Counted from the stretch's first letter, positions 23,928 to 32,794 are shown. The stretch is DNA of 43,520 nucleotides from Deltaproteobacteria bacterium (GCA_013286585.1 JABDFK010000014.1:1-43520), one strand, 5' to 3'. Notes: a model not told the origin generated them from the letters alone. Translations and numbers: made by a program.

Positions 23928-25145
23928 TCAAAAATTGTCTTGTACGGATTTAAGCATCGTCTGGATATCTACAATTTCTTTTTCCAGGGTGTTCATGTCA
24001 CCGGGAACGAGCTTGCGGATCGTGATTGATGGAACCGGAAGTGCATTGCTAGAGTTAAAGCCCGTCATCGCAGCAGCTTCAAATTCTGACAACGGCATTT
24101 CACTTTTTGATCCAAAGGCCGAAGTGACTTGTTTCATTTTATCTGGAGCACAGAGGCTCATCAGATTCATGCTCTTTAGAAATGCCCCTGTCAGAGCCGA
24201 AACTTCTTTTGGCGCCGAGAATATGATCCCGTTACCGCCAGAGCTGACCCAAGAGTGCCAATTCTCTAGCATGACAACATTGATGGATGCTCCGATGAAG
24301 CCGATGCCAACACAGATCTCTGGAGCCTGGTAGCTCGCCAACCCTGCATGGAAGGAATCAACGTTCGCGACTGCATCGGAAAGATCTGAACGATAACGCT
24401 TAACCAGTTCGGGAATTTTATCCAATGAATCACTGCTCAAGCTGGACTTCACCATGGACTGAAGAAGGACGGCCTCATCCTCTGTCGCTCCCATGGTATG
24501 AGACATTTCATGAACGACGAGGGCCAAAACTTCAGCCTGTGCGGAATCATGACCTAACTTGGCTGAAAGTCGTTCTAGGCTAAAGCAGATCTCTGGGGAA
24601 TCTTTGGCGCTCGCATCCTTATCATCCCATTGAGTGTCATGGCAGGGCCCAGTCTCTATCGAATTGAAGCGGACTTCTTTCAATGACTGGTAGACTGTTT
24701 TCGGACCAAGAAAAAGTTTCTGATAGACAGAGGCTATGGCTCCCAGATCGCTCTTCCGTCCAAAGGCACCGATGAGCTCGATCCTTCGAAGGACGTAGAC
24801 CGCGGAATCTTTTGACTGATTGATCAGGTCCTTTATTTCGCCTTTGCTCAGCGGTGATGACCCGATCGTATTTCCGCCGCCACTTCCATTACCCCCAGCG
24901 TTTAGGCTCGAAGGGGTCATCGCTCCAGCGGCCGATTCTTTGGATTTGTCGACCATATCCTTCGGGCTTACAGCCGTTGGTTTGGAGGGATCACGTTGGA
25001 GTTGATCAACAAGATCCTTTGTCGTGGGCTTGCTAACAACGGGTTGTGGCGAAGCATTTCCGGTGCCATTGGCGCCATCGGCAAAACAGGGCGCTGTCGA
25101 ACCAATGGTCAGGATGACAAAAGTGAGTAAAAATATGGGCCTCAT
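23928..25145 (-). CDS. Exported HExxH putative metalloprotease
   Basis: The product has 405 residues from the ATG at 25145 (MRPIFLLTFVILTIGSTAPC). AGGT lies upstream, but an ATG at 25232 with a perfect AGGAGGT only three bases away would add a 29-residue leader and is an open alternative. After the signal there is a low-complexity linker with a repeated K-D-L/M-V/I-D/N-Q/K motif (KDLVDQ, KDMVDK, KDLINQ) and Gly/Ser repeats, then a domain with HEMSH (His212, Glu213, His216) followed by ATEDEA, giving a gluzincin-like third ligand Glu. This suggests an exported zinc peptidase of unknown family. A TIGR02147 regulator gene diverges from it. Confidence 0.75.
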   Translation of the reverse strand: MRPIFLLTFVILTIGSTAPCFADGANGTGNASPQPVVSKPTTKDLVDQLQRDPSKPTAVSPKDMVDKSKESAAGAMTPSSLNAGGNGSGGGNTIGSSPLSKGEIKDLINQSKDSAVYVLRRIELIGAFGRKSDLGAIASVYQKLFLGPKTVYQSLKEVRFNSIETGPCHDTQWDDKDASAKDSPEICFSLERLSAKLGHDSAQAEVLALVVHEMSHTMGATEDEAVLLQSMVKSSLSSDSLDKIPELVKRYRSDLSDAVANVDSFHAGLASYQAPEICVGIGFIGASINVVMLENWHSWVSSGGNGIIFSAPKEVSALTGAFLKSMNLMSLCAPDKMKQVTSAFGSKSEMPLSEFEAAAMTGFNSSNALPVPSITIRKLVPGDMNTLEKEIVDIQTMLKSVQDNF

Positions 25146-25267
25146 TATTGGATAACCTCGTAATTCATTGGCTACAAGTGCACTGGGTTTCGAGAGTGCA
25201 GATTGCGTACCGCTTCGCGTTTTTAAAGTCATATGACCTCCTAGTTGCACCATTTATAAAGTACTTG

Positions 25268-25296
25268 TTGCTGCCACGCAGCATTAATGTTATAAA
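25268..25296 (+). promoter_or_regulatory. Promoter with overlapping palindrome before TIGR02147 gene
   Basis: TTGCTG (25268-25273) and TATAAA (25291-25296) are spaced by 17 bases, a good sigma70-like promoter 37 bases before the ATG at 25333. The palindrome TGCTGC-CAC-GCAGCA (25269-25283) overlaps the -35 element and could be an operator, for the TIGR02147 protein itself or for control of the divergent metalloprotease gene. Confidence 0.6.
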
Positions 25297-25332
25297 TTAC
25301 AGTATGAACAATTGATTAGGAATTAATAGATT

Positions 25333-26142
25333 ATGGAAAATAACAATATATTTAGCTATATAGATTATCTAGCATTTATAAGAAAAATGCTAGATATGAA
25401 CGCTCGCACCTACGGATACAAGGCCAAGTTAGCGGCAGCAGCGGGTTGCCAGAGATCCTTTCTTTCCCAAGTCCTGAGTGGTTCAACACACCTTACGGTA
25501 GAGCATGCAGAAGGGCTTGGAAATTTTTGGCAACTCCGAAAGATCGAGAAAGAATATTTTCTAAATCTAGTTCTGCTGGCGCGCGCGGGAAGTAAATCTC
25601 TCAAAGAATTCTTGCGACAAAAAATCAACGACATGCGAAGAGATCAAGAAAATCTAGCGAAAAGAATCACAGAGAAAACAATTCTGCCGGATGAGAATGC
25701 GGCAATTTTTTACTCCAACTGGCAATATCTTGCCGTTGTTATCTTATTAACTATTCCCGAATTTCGCACGGTCGAGTCCATCGCACGAAGGCTTAATCTT
25801 AAGAACGATATCATTAAAAAAACGCTGCAGGATCTTGAAGCGCTAGGCCTTGCTGTTCGCTCGGATGATATTTGGCTGGCGACAAGTACGACTATTCACG
25901 TTCCGCGAGACTCCAAATTCAATTCGTTGAACCACACGCACTGGCGCAACCAGGCGGTACAAAACTCATTTCTTGGCGACGAAGAATCGGTTCATTACAC
26001 ATCGGTTTGTTCACTCAGCAGAGCTGATGCTGAAAAAATGAAGCAACTCATGTTTCAATTGATCGATGAGAGCCGCAAGCTGGTTGCGCCCTCCAAGGAA
26101 GAGGAACTTTTTTGTCTGACCTGCGACTGGTTCAAAGTTTAA
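25333..26142 (+). CDS. TIGR02147 family (DUF4423) regulator-like protein
   Basis: The protein has 269 residues. The N-terminal part has the family pattern YIDYLAFIRKMLDMNAR, then a Cro/XRE-like helix-turn-helix (KLAAAAGCQRSFLSQVLSG). The centre and C-terminus (FYSNWQYLAVVILLTIPEF, then the winged-helix-like SIARRLNLKNDIIKKTLQDL, then ending LTCDWFKV) match the TIGR02147 layout. Such proteins are strikingly abundant in Bdellovibrio and Fibrobacter and are presumed DNA-binding. AGGAATT precedes the ATG. It diverges from the operon of exported proteins, whose expression it may control (inference). Confidence 0.88.
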   Translation: MENNNIFSYIDYLAFIRKMLDMNARTYGYKAKLAAAAGCQRSFLSQVLSGSTHLTVEHAEGLGNFWQLRKIEKEYFLNLVLLARAGSKSLKEFLRQKINDMRRDQENLAKRITEKTILPDENAAIFYSNWQYLAVVILLTIPEFRTVESIARRLNLKNDIIKKTLQDLEALGLAVRSDDIWLATSTTIHVPRDSKFNSLNHTHWRNQAVQNSFLGDEESVHYTSVCSLSRADAEKMKQLMFQLIDESRKLVAPSKEEELFCLTCDWFKV

Positions 26143-26178
26143 AAAATTCGTCAGACCATAATGCTCTCGGCGAGCCAT

Positions 26179-27036
26179 TCAATGACTCAAAAAAAGCATC
26201 AAACCCAAACTTCCGATAACATGGGTGAAGATAGGAACGAATATTGATTTTGTGGAAACCCGTGAAATTCCTAAGAGGATACCCAAGCTGACCAAAAGAA
26301 CTTGATAAGTCCATGGGAAGCTAAAATGAGAAAATCCAAAAATAACTCCGGACAATAATACTGCTTTGGTTCTTGAACAGGAGTCTTCTAATGCTTGAAG
26401 AAGGAATCCTCGGAACAGAAATTCATTTAAAACCAGCAAAAAAATGGCTGGAACGGTGACTTTGTGACCGAGAACTCCCGGAAAGTAGTTGGGAAACCAA
26501 TAAAGTAACCCGATTCTCACTAGGCTCCATAAAACACCAACAATTCCCCATGTTATGAAAGCTCTGATACTGGCTGGATGTATGCCGAAAAAACTTCGGA
26601 TGTCCTTGGCGTAGGTCTTCCGACAAACGATAACTAGAAAAAGTGATGCCACCAAATAGGAAAAAAATTTCAGGCCGAAGCCGTTGAACAGTGATCCAGA
26701 CCATCTATAAATTAATGGGTAGCCTAAATTTAGGAAAAGCTCAGCAAGTCCAAAATAAAAGAGGGAAGTAAAGACCGAAAAGCGCTTGTCCGGTTGCAAA
26801 ACCAACTCTTCGTCCGCATCTTCGTTGATCGGTTCTGATTCTATCTGTTGGTTCAGCCAGTTCCTTAGATCAGTCTGCAGCTGTTCGTCGACGACTCCAT
26901 CAACGATGACTTCATAACTGGGCATTCCGTAAATTGCGGCCACGATATTCTGTCGAACCGAAAAATCTTTTTGTGCAAAGAACGATTCAACAAGGCTGGC
27001 CTCAGCAGGATTCGATGTTTGATAAACATAAGACAA
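26179..27036 (-). CDS. DUF2007-CPBP intramembrane protease fusion
   Basis: This 285-residue protein starts with TTG; AGGAGAA lies seven bases upstream. Residues 1-65 (YVYQTSNPAEASLVESFF, then YEVIVDGVVDEQLQTDLRNW) resemble a DUF2007 signal-transducer domain. Residues 85-285 contain about six to seven membrane segments of the CPBP (Abi/Rce1-like) family. Its motifs are NEFLFRG (E-x3-R, with the first of the usual two Glu replaced by Asn), FGFSHF and THVIG. CPBP proteins are intramembrane glutamic-type proteases. It follows the beta-barrel protein gene by 18 bases on the same strand. Confidence 0.85.
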   Translation of the reverse strand: MSYVYQTSNPAEASLVESFFAQKDFSVRQNIVAAIYGMPSYEVIVDGVVDEQLQTDLRNWLNQQIESEPINEDADEELVLQPDKRFSVFTSLFYFGLAELFLNLGYPLIYRWSGSLFNGFGLKFFSYLVASLFLVIVCRKTYAKDIRSFFGIHPASIRAFITWGIVGVLWSLVRIGLLYWFPNYFPGVLGHKVTVPAIFLLVLNEFLFRGFLLQALEDSCSRTKAVLLSGVIFGFSHFSFPWTYQVLLVSLGILLGISRVSTKSIFVPIFTHVIGSLGLMLFLSH

Positions 27037-27054
27037 AGTCGAGATTCTCCTGAA

Positions 27055-27624
27055 TTACAGAAAAACCGACAAATGGAATAACAAACTGATATTGCTGCTT
27101 TGATATGGATCATAGCCACCACTATTTCGCATAGAATATTCCGTGTAACTGAGAGATGGTCCGAAGGCCACCGACGCGTCCACGAAATAATTGAGGCCCA
27201 CTTTTGCAGTCACAGACAAATTTGAGTAGGCGTTATAAGAAGAAGCATAGTTATTGTTGTATAATCCACTGCCGCCGGCAAATGCCGCCCATTGGGCTTT
27301 TTGCATGAAATAGTAAGTGAAGCTGGGGCCAGCTCCGTAAGTTTGATAATCGGCGCTGGTATACAAATTGACCGTTCCGCCAACAGATAGTTTATCCATA
27401 ACAAAATATTCGACAGCGGGATTTAGTGTTACTCCAAATCCAGTGGCCGAGCCATACCCCAATGCGAACGAGCCTCCCACTTCAATGTTGGATTTCAGAA
27501 TATTCGCCGGCCGACTCAAATCGCTTGAAGCGGTCAGAGGCTGGGAAGAACTCTGGACAGATTCTTGAGCCAAAGAAAAATGAAAAGACAGGGTCGCCAA
27601 GACGAAGATGGATATAATGCGCAT
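27055..27624 (-). CDS. Outer-membrane beta-barrel protein
   Basis: This 189-residue protein has a signal peptide (IISIFVLATLSFHFSLAQ) and a mature part of alternating strands rich in Gly, Tyr and Ser (SFALGYGSATGFGVTLNPAV, then SVGGTVNLYTS, then YGAGPSFTYYF). It ends in a strand closing on Leu (LLFHLSVFL), typical of an eight-stranded OmpA/OmpW-like barrel. AGGGG lies seven bases before the ATG. It is first of a two-gene operon with the CPBP fusion protein. Ligand and role are unknown. Confidence 0.8.
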   Translation of the reverse strand: MRIISIFVLATLSFHFSLAQESVQSSSQPLTASSDLSRPANILKSNIEVGGSFALGYGSATGFGVTLNPAVEYFVMDKLSVGGTVNLYTSADYQTYGAGPSFTYYFMQKAQWAAFAGGSGLYNNNYASSYNAYSNLSVTAKVGLNYFVDASVAFGPSLSYTEYSMRNSGGYDPYQSSNISLLFHLSVFL

Positions 27625-27682
27625 GTAAAGCCCCTTTTTTTAGAAGCTTTAGCTAGCTCAGTGGAACATGTCAATCGCTTCG

Positions 27683-27782
27683 ATCAGTGAACCTCGCACC
27701 AGCGGCCCATGGCTTGCAGTCCGAAGCCCTTTGTTGAGCTTCGGGACATTATTGGTTTCTTAGTGAGTCGAATTAGGGCAGG
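27683..27782. pseudogene. Scar built from the 3' ends of two genes
   Basis: 27683-27716 matches 31489-31522 (the last ten codons and stop of the 144-residue gene, minus strand) with two single-base indels and two substitutions. Immediately after it, 27717-27782 matches 22577-22644 (the 3' end of the M14 peptidase). Across the aligned codons for PKPFVELQDIIGFLVS, six of seven base changes are synonymous, so that piece came from a functional diverged homologue before it decayed. The first piece directly repeats the gene end on the other side of the histidine kinase gene. The rest of the 27625-27800 gap holds a TTCAGGTTCTC string also found in the palindrome at 19926. Confidence 0.75.
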
Positions 27783-27800
27783 TTCAGGTTCTCAGCTCAA

Positions 27801-30800
27801 TCAGCTATCGGCGCCCGAATATTTGGCAACTGTGCTCAAGAGTGTGGCGATTTCGATAGGTTTGGTCAAATGAGCATTCGCTCCTGCGAATCGTGTCTTT
27901 TCTCGCTCTTCGTTCATGGCATGCGCGGTTAAAGCGACGATGGGCTTTTTATATCCTCGTTTACGCAATTCGGCGGTCGCCTGAAGGCCGTCGAGAACGG
28001 GCATTTGAATATCCATAAGAATGATATCATAGGTCTTGCCGAGCGCCATATCGACGCCCATCCGTCCGTTGTCGGCGGTCTCCACAATGATTCCTTTGCG
28101 CCTTAAAATAGACTCGATGAGAAGTCTGTTATCTGCAGAGTCATCGACGACCAACACACGAAGGCCCGCGAGGTGCGGAGTCGGCGTCGCTGGCCGATTT
28201 TCCTCGATGAGGTTTTGCTGCTTTGAGGTACTGGACGTCTCTGTTGCTGCGTCGATCGAGATTGAGATGACGAATTTTGTGCCAGTGGGGCCCGACGAGA
28301 CAAGCTCTAGGTCACCACCTAAGGCCCGAGCGAATTTCCGCGACAGGGCTAATCCCAAACCGGTGCCGCCAAATTTTCTCGTGGTCGACGCGTCCGCTTG
28401 CGTGAACCATTCAAAAAGTCTATTGCCGGATTCCGGCTCTATTCCGAGGCCCGTGTCCTCGACGGCGATAAAGATTTTTCCAGGCATATCGCTCTCGATT
28501 TTCAATGAAACTTTGACGCTGCCTCTATCAGTAAACTTAATTGCATTACCTATAATGTTGAGCAAGATCTGTCGGAGACGAGTCGGGTCGGTATAAATGA
28601 GATCGGGAATCGGTGAATCCGAAATGACAGAATAGCCAAGGCCCTTGTTGGTCGCTCGCACTTTCATAACGGTCGAAACGTCCGATAAAACATTTGCAAG
28701 TGAGACCGGTAATCTTTCGACGCCGAAATGACCGGCTTCAACTTTCGAAAGATCGAGAATGTCGTCAATCAATTGGGTCAAGAGAGTTCCATTTCGGTTG
28801 ATAATCTCAGCATATTTCATTCGATCTGACGAGCTCAGCGAGGGCTCGATTAAAAGATCGGTGAAGCCGAGAATAACGCCTAATGGAGTTCGGATTTCAT
28901 GAGACATGTTGGCCAGAAAAAGACTTTTCGTTTGATTGGCCGACTCCGCCTCTTGCACTAACTTTTCGACTTTTTGCAAAGCTTCATTACTTTTATTTTT
29001 TTCTTGCTCGGCCTCGGCAAACAGTCGCGCATTGTCGATTCCGACTCCGGCGCGTCTAGCAAGTTCTTCAGCAAAGCCTAGGTCCGCTTCAGAGAAGCGG
29101 CGTCCAGACTCTGCGGCGATAAATGTAATGGCTCCGAATGTAGAGCCCCGTGAGCTGAGCGGTACAATCATCGCCGACTTTAAACCTAACTCTAAGGCTT
29201 CGCGAAAGTGCTCTTCACTCTGGCTGCCTTTTCTCAGAAGTTCTTCGGGAATCTCGGTATAAATCTCCGAGACACCGGTGCGAATGACGTTTGGAACTCC
29301 AGTGGGCGCGGTCCAATCTGGAGGATATCTCTCTTGGAATTTTTTCGCGAGATCTAATTTTTCCGGATCTGAGTGCTCAACAGCTAACGTGCGGGGAAAG
29401 GGACTTCCAGGATCTAAAATAGTGATTGAGCACCAGTCGGCGATCTTTGGCACCGCGAGCTTCGCAAGTTGCGCCAACGTCTGTTCATAATCGAGAGAGG
29501 CGCTCAAGATGCGACTCGCCATATCCATGTACCTAATTGCGTCTTCTGTTCTTTTTCGATCTGTGAAATCCTTGAAAATGCTAACGGCCATTCGGACTTT
29601 TCGCGTTTGATCGAAAATGGGAGACGCTCTAACGATAGACCATCGTTCCTCCCCGGTGTCTTTGATTCGAAAGCGAACGATCACTTCGGGAGGATTCTCG
29701 ACTCCTGTTAAGGCTAGGCGGCCAGGGAGGTCGGAAACAGGAAAGGGTTTTCCAAGCTCGTCCATGATCTCAAACTTTTGCATGATCTCGACGGCTGGCG
29801 TATTGAGAAACTCTTGGACACTGGAAAATCCAGACATCCTTGCGCCGGTTTCATTGGCGTAAATAAATTGGCCGTTTTCGTCAATGACTGTAATGCCGTC
29901 ACTGATTCCTTTGAGAATAATATCAAGCTGATCTCGCGACTGCGCTAAATCCTTGGTTTTTTCTTCGACCCTGACAATGAGTTCCTCACTCATTCTTCGC
30001 AAACGATCTTCGCTCTTTTTCAGTTCGTCTTCAGCTTTTTTTCTTTGATAAAATGATCCAATGCGAGAGCCGAAATCGGTCGCGGTTTCAAGAAACAACG
30101 CTTCTGATGCCACTGGAGACTGACTCAAAAATTCGATGATACCGATAAATTCGTCGCCGGTGCGAACAGGAAACGCGAGTCCACCTCGAAGCCCAGCTAT
30201 CGCCGCGGGAGCGGATCTAAGGAAGTTCGGGTCAGTCAATAGGTCGTCGAATAAAAGAGCCTTCTGCGAATCCCAAATGCGGCCGAGAAGTCCTTGCCCG
30301 CGCCTGAGAGAAAGTTTTCGACTTTCAGCCTCAAAGCGTGCGAACTCGGGTTTGTCTATGTGCCACACAATATCTGTGCGCAAAGTTTGAGTCGGTTGGT
30401 CAACGAGCCATAGGGCTCCAAAATGCCATCCCAATCCCGCACACATCACTTTCAAGGAATCTTGGATTCCATCGTTCAGTGTCATCGCATCGGCAAGAAC
30501 GCGCGTCACTTGAAGCTGAACGGCTTGCACATTTTCAGCTCTCTTGCGTTCAGAAATATCTCGAAGAAACGCAGTAAAACTATAACTTTCCCCGACTCGA
30601 ATCGCAGAAATCGTGAGTTCCACCGGAATTTCTTTTCCCGCGCGATTGAGCGCCGGCATCTCGATTTGCTTGCCGATCACCGGTCCTTGGCCTGTGATAA
30701 GGAAATGCGCGAAACCTTTTTCGTGAGCGGCTTTAAATCGAGGGGGAATGATCAAGCTAGAAAGTAGCTTGCCGAGGACCTCTTCCTTTTTCCAACCGAA

Positions 30801-31319
30801 AAGCGTCTCGGCGCGCGGATTCCAATCGGTGACAAAGCCGCGGTCGTCAATAGAGACGAAGGCATCGTACACCGATTGCAAAATAGATTTTGTATAGTTG
30901 ACTTGGATTTCGAGCTGCTTCGTTTTTAAAAAACGATCGACATGGAACTTTAATTTTTTGAGAAGAATTTCAGAATCAAACGGTTTGCTAATGTAGTCGA
31001 CAGCGCCCAGCTCATATCCTTGACGAACATAAGAGTCGTCTAGCGACATGGCTGTCAGAAATATAATTGGAATATCTTTTTGCGGAAAACGTCGTTGAAT
31101 TTCACGAGCCGTCCCATAGCCATCGAGGATTGGCATCATGGCACCGAGAAGGAGCACGGCAATATCATTGGTCTCGACAATTTTGATGGCCTCGGCACCG
31201 TTGGCCGCCTCTAAGATCTCGAAGTCTTCGGACCGAAGTACAGCCTGTAAAGCCGTGAGATTTGCAGGCAAATCATCGCATATTAAAATTTTTGGTCGTT
31301 GCTGGTTTATCAGATCCAC
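27801..31319 (-). CDS. Hybrid sensor histidine kinase (REC-PAS-GAF-PAS-GAF-HK-REC)
   Basis: The protein has 1172 residues. An N-terminal receiver (10-125) has Asp15/16, Thr89 and Lys112, but Gly59 (LLLGAMMP) stands where the phosphoacceptor Asp should be. It is followed by PAS (about 145-265), GAF (about 290-420), PAS (about 455-590), GAF (about 605-760), HisKA with an intact H-box (SHEIRTPLG), HATPase (NIIGNAIKF, EDTGLGI, GGTGLGLALS), and a C-terminal receiver with intact ILMDIQMPVLDG. There is no membrane segment, so it is a soluble sensor. The GTG start has GAGGG almost against it and is uncertain. No partner response regulator adjoins it, so it is an orphan. The gene is flanked by a direct repeat of a neighbouring gene end. 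Confidence 0.9.
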   Translation of the reverse strand: MDLINQQRPKILICDDLPANLTALQAVLRSEDFEILEAANGAEAIKIVETNDIAVLLLGAMMPILDGYGTAREIQRRFPQKDIPIIFLTAMSLDDSYVRQGYELGAVDYISKPFDSEILLKKLKFHVDRFLKTKQLEIQVNYTKSILQSVYDAFVSIDDRGFVTDWNPRAETLFGWKKEEVLGKLLSSLIIPPRFKAAHEKGFAHFLITGQGPVIGKQIEMPALNRAGKEIPVELTISAIRVGESYSFTAFLRDISERKRAENVQAVQLQVTRVLADAMTLNDGIQDSLKVMCAGLGWHFGALWLVDQPTQTLRTDIVWHIDKPEFARFEAESRKLSLRRGQGLLGRIWDSQKALLFDDLLTDPNFLRSAPAAIAGLRGGLAFPVRTGDEFIGIIEFLSQSPVASEALFLETATDFGSRIGSFYQRKKAEDELKKSEDRLRRMSEELIVRVEEKTKDLAQSRDQLDIILKGISDGITVIDENGQFIYANETGARMSGFSSVQEFLNTPAVEIMQKFEIMDELGKPFPVSDLPGRLALTGVENPPEVIVRFRIKDTGEERWSIVRASPIFDQTRKVRMAVSIFKDFTDRKRTEDAIRYMDMASRILSASLDYEQTLAQLAKLAVPKIADWCSITILDPGSPFPRTLAVEHSDPEKLDLAKKFQERYPPDWTAPTGVPNVIRTGVSEIYTEIPEELLRKGSQSEEHFREALELGLKSAMIVPLSSRGSTFGAITFIAAESGRRFSEADLGFAEELARRAGVGIDNARLFAEAEQEKNKSNEALQKVEKLVQEAESANQTKSLFLANMSHEIRTPLGVILGFTDLLIEPSLSSSDRMKYAEIINRNGTLLTQLIDDILDLSKVEAGHFGVERLPVSLANVLSDVSTVMKVRATNKGLGYSVISDSPIPDLIYTDPTRLRQILLNIIGNAIKFTDRGSVKVSLKIESDMPGKIFIAVEDTGLGIEPESGNRLFEWFTQADASTTRKFGGTGLGLALSRKFARALGGDLELVSSGPTGTKFVISISIDAATETSSTSKQQNLIEENRPATPTPHLAGLRVLVVDDSADNRLLIESILRRKGIIVETADNGRMGVDMALGKTYDIILMDIQMPVLDGLQATAELRKRGYKKPIVALTAHAMNEEREKTRFAGANAHLTKPIEIATLLSTVAKYSGADS

Positions 31320-31488
31320 CCCTCGGACAGCCAGAAAGTTTTATTCGTAGCTGCTCATTATTTCAAGGAATGACGGAGGCAAAAATCAAAATAGATAGAC
31401 TCAACACGCAAGTTCGCGACGATTCTAAGTCATCGTAAAAACTAATAATTTATCGATACTTAGCATAAACGACTGAGAACTGTTAAGT

Positions 31489-31923
31489 TCAGTGAACTTC
31501 GCCACCAGCGGCCATGGCTTGCCGAATCTGCACATAGCGATCCTGATTGCTCACGATATCATCATGAATCTGCTGAAGGGCCGCCACAAGATGATCCTTG
31601 GCCAGGCGAATGGCATCGTAGATATTTTCGTGAATGGCTTCGGACTCAATTTTTTGGCCGTCCTCGGTCAGTGAAATCGCAATTCGATACATTTTCTTGA
31701 GCACGGTCTTTTTAGGCAAATCCGTACGATCAAATGCGAGCGTCACATTTTCGGACTCTTCCTCAACTTGAGACAATAGCTCCAGTGGGTTTTTAGCGAC
31801 CACGGCAATCACTGTTTCTGGCGTAGAGAAGGGCTCAAAATCCAGAATGGCCTGGTAGATAAAGGATTTAACCTCTGGGCCGAGATTTTGCAGTAATACT
31901 TCGGGATTGAAGGTCTTAGACAT
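31489..31923 (-). CDS. Conserved-looking 144-residue protein, unknown function
   Basis: I do not recognise this protein. It has no signal peptide. The C-terminal half (YRIAISLTEDGQKIESEA, then NIYDAIRLAKDHLVAALQQI) vaguely resembles the beta-alpha pattern of ribosome-hibernation (HPF-like) proteins, but no diagnostic residues support this. GGAGG five bases before the ATG is a strong ribosome site, so the gene is probably well translated. A decayed copy of its last ten codons lies at 27683-27716, on the far side of the histidine kinase gene. A 163-base gap before ung and a 169-base gap after it show no other gene. Confidence 0.75.
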   Translation of the reverse strand: MSKTFNPEVLLQNLGPEVKSFIYQAILDFEPFSTPETVIAVVAKNPLELLSQVEEESENVTLAFDRTDLPKKTVLKKMYRIAISLTEDGQKIESEAIHENIYDAIRLAKDHLVAALQQIHDDIVSNQDRYVQIRQAMAAGGEVH

Positions 31924-32095
31924 ATGCTCCTCCCTCTGGTGGTCCTTCTACCATTGTAACAGTGGGGACGATTTATTTCAGGTCAAGGCTGGTCCAGTTC
32001 TTGAATTTAGACCCAAATGCAATTAGGACTTTATAGAAAGAATCAACGTCTTATAGTGAGACGAAACCAAATTTTTATAGCAGGCATTGAATTTA

Positions 32096-32794
32096 ATGAT
32101 AACAAGCGACCAAAATCAGCCTTCCGTCCAAATCGAGTCCAGCTGGCTAAAGCGCCTAGGTGGCGAGTTTGAGAAGCCTTACATGAATGACCTGCGCCGC
32201 TTTTTGAAGACACAGTACGCGGCGAAAAAAACAATTTATCCTGCGAAATCGAAATATTTTTCGGCGTTCAATCTGACTCCGTTTGAAAAAGTAAAAGTGG
32301 TTATCCTGGGACAAGATCCTTATCACGGAGTGGGCCAAGCTCATGGCTTGTGTTTCTCTGTTCCCGCCAATCAAAAAATTCCGCCGTCTTTGGTGAATAT
32401 TTATAAAGAGCTAAAATCAGATCTTGGAGTTCAGCCGGTCAGTCACGGCAACTTAGAGCGTTGGGCCGAACAAGGTGTGTTGCTGTTGAACTCGGTGTTG
32501 ACCGTAGAAGACAGCCGCGCGGCTTCCCATCAAGGAAAAGGTTGGGAATCTTTTACGGACCAAGTGGTGCGCGAACTGAATGAGGGTCGTGAGCACCTGG
32601 TGTTTATTTTGTGGGGAAGTTACGCGCAGAAAAAAGCGGCCTTCGTTGATCGTAAAAAACATCTGGTGATTGAGTCCCCACATCCTTCTCCGCTTTCGGC
32701 GCACAGAGGATTCTTAGGATCAAAACCCTTTTCAAAAGCCAACGCTTATTTGCAAGCTCAGGGCTTGAAGCCGATCGATTGGCAGCTGAAGTGA
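32096..32794 (+). CDS. ung: Uracil-DNA glycosylase, family 1
   Basis: From the ATG at 32096 the product is 232 residues, the standard Ung length. The water-activating loop GQDPYHG is at 72-78 (Asp74), followed by GLCFSVP, LLLNSVLTVE and the minor-groove loop HPSPLSAHRGF with the catalytic His. The enzyme removes uracil from DNA in base-excision repair. A TTG at 32087 is a less likely start. Its stop codon overlaps the possible GTG start of aroB (GTGA), so a DNA-repair gene heads the shikimate operon. Confidence 0.95.
   Translation: MITSDQNQPSVQIESSWLKRLGGEFEKPYMNDLRRFLKTQYAAKKTIYPAKSKYFSAFNLTPFEKVKVVILGQDPYHGVGQAHGLCFSVPANQKIPPSLVNIYKELKSDLGVQPVSHGNLERWAEQGVLLLNSVLTVEDSRAASHQGKGWESFTDQVVRELNEGREHLVFILWGSYAQKKAAFVDRKKHLVIESPHPSPLSAHRGFLGSKPFSKANAYLQAQGLKPIDWQLK

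Noticed and set aside
31371..31439. 22-codon frame from ATG 31371 in the gap before the kinase
   Set aside because: No ribosome site, no signal or motif; too short to support.
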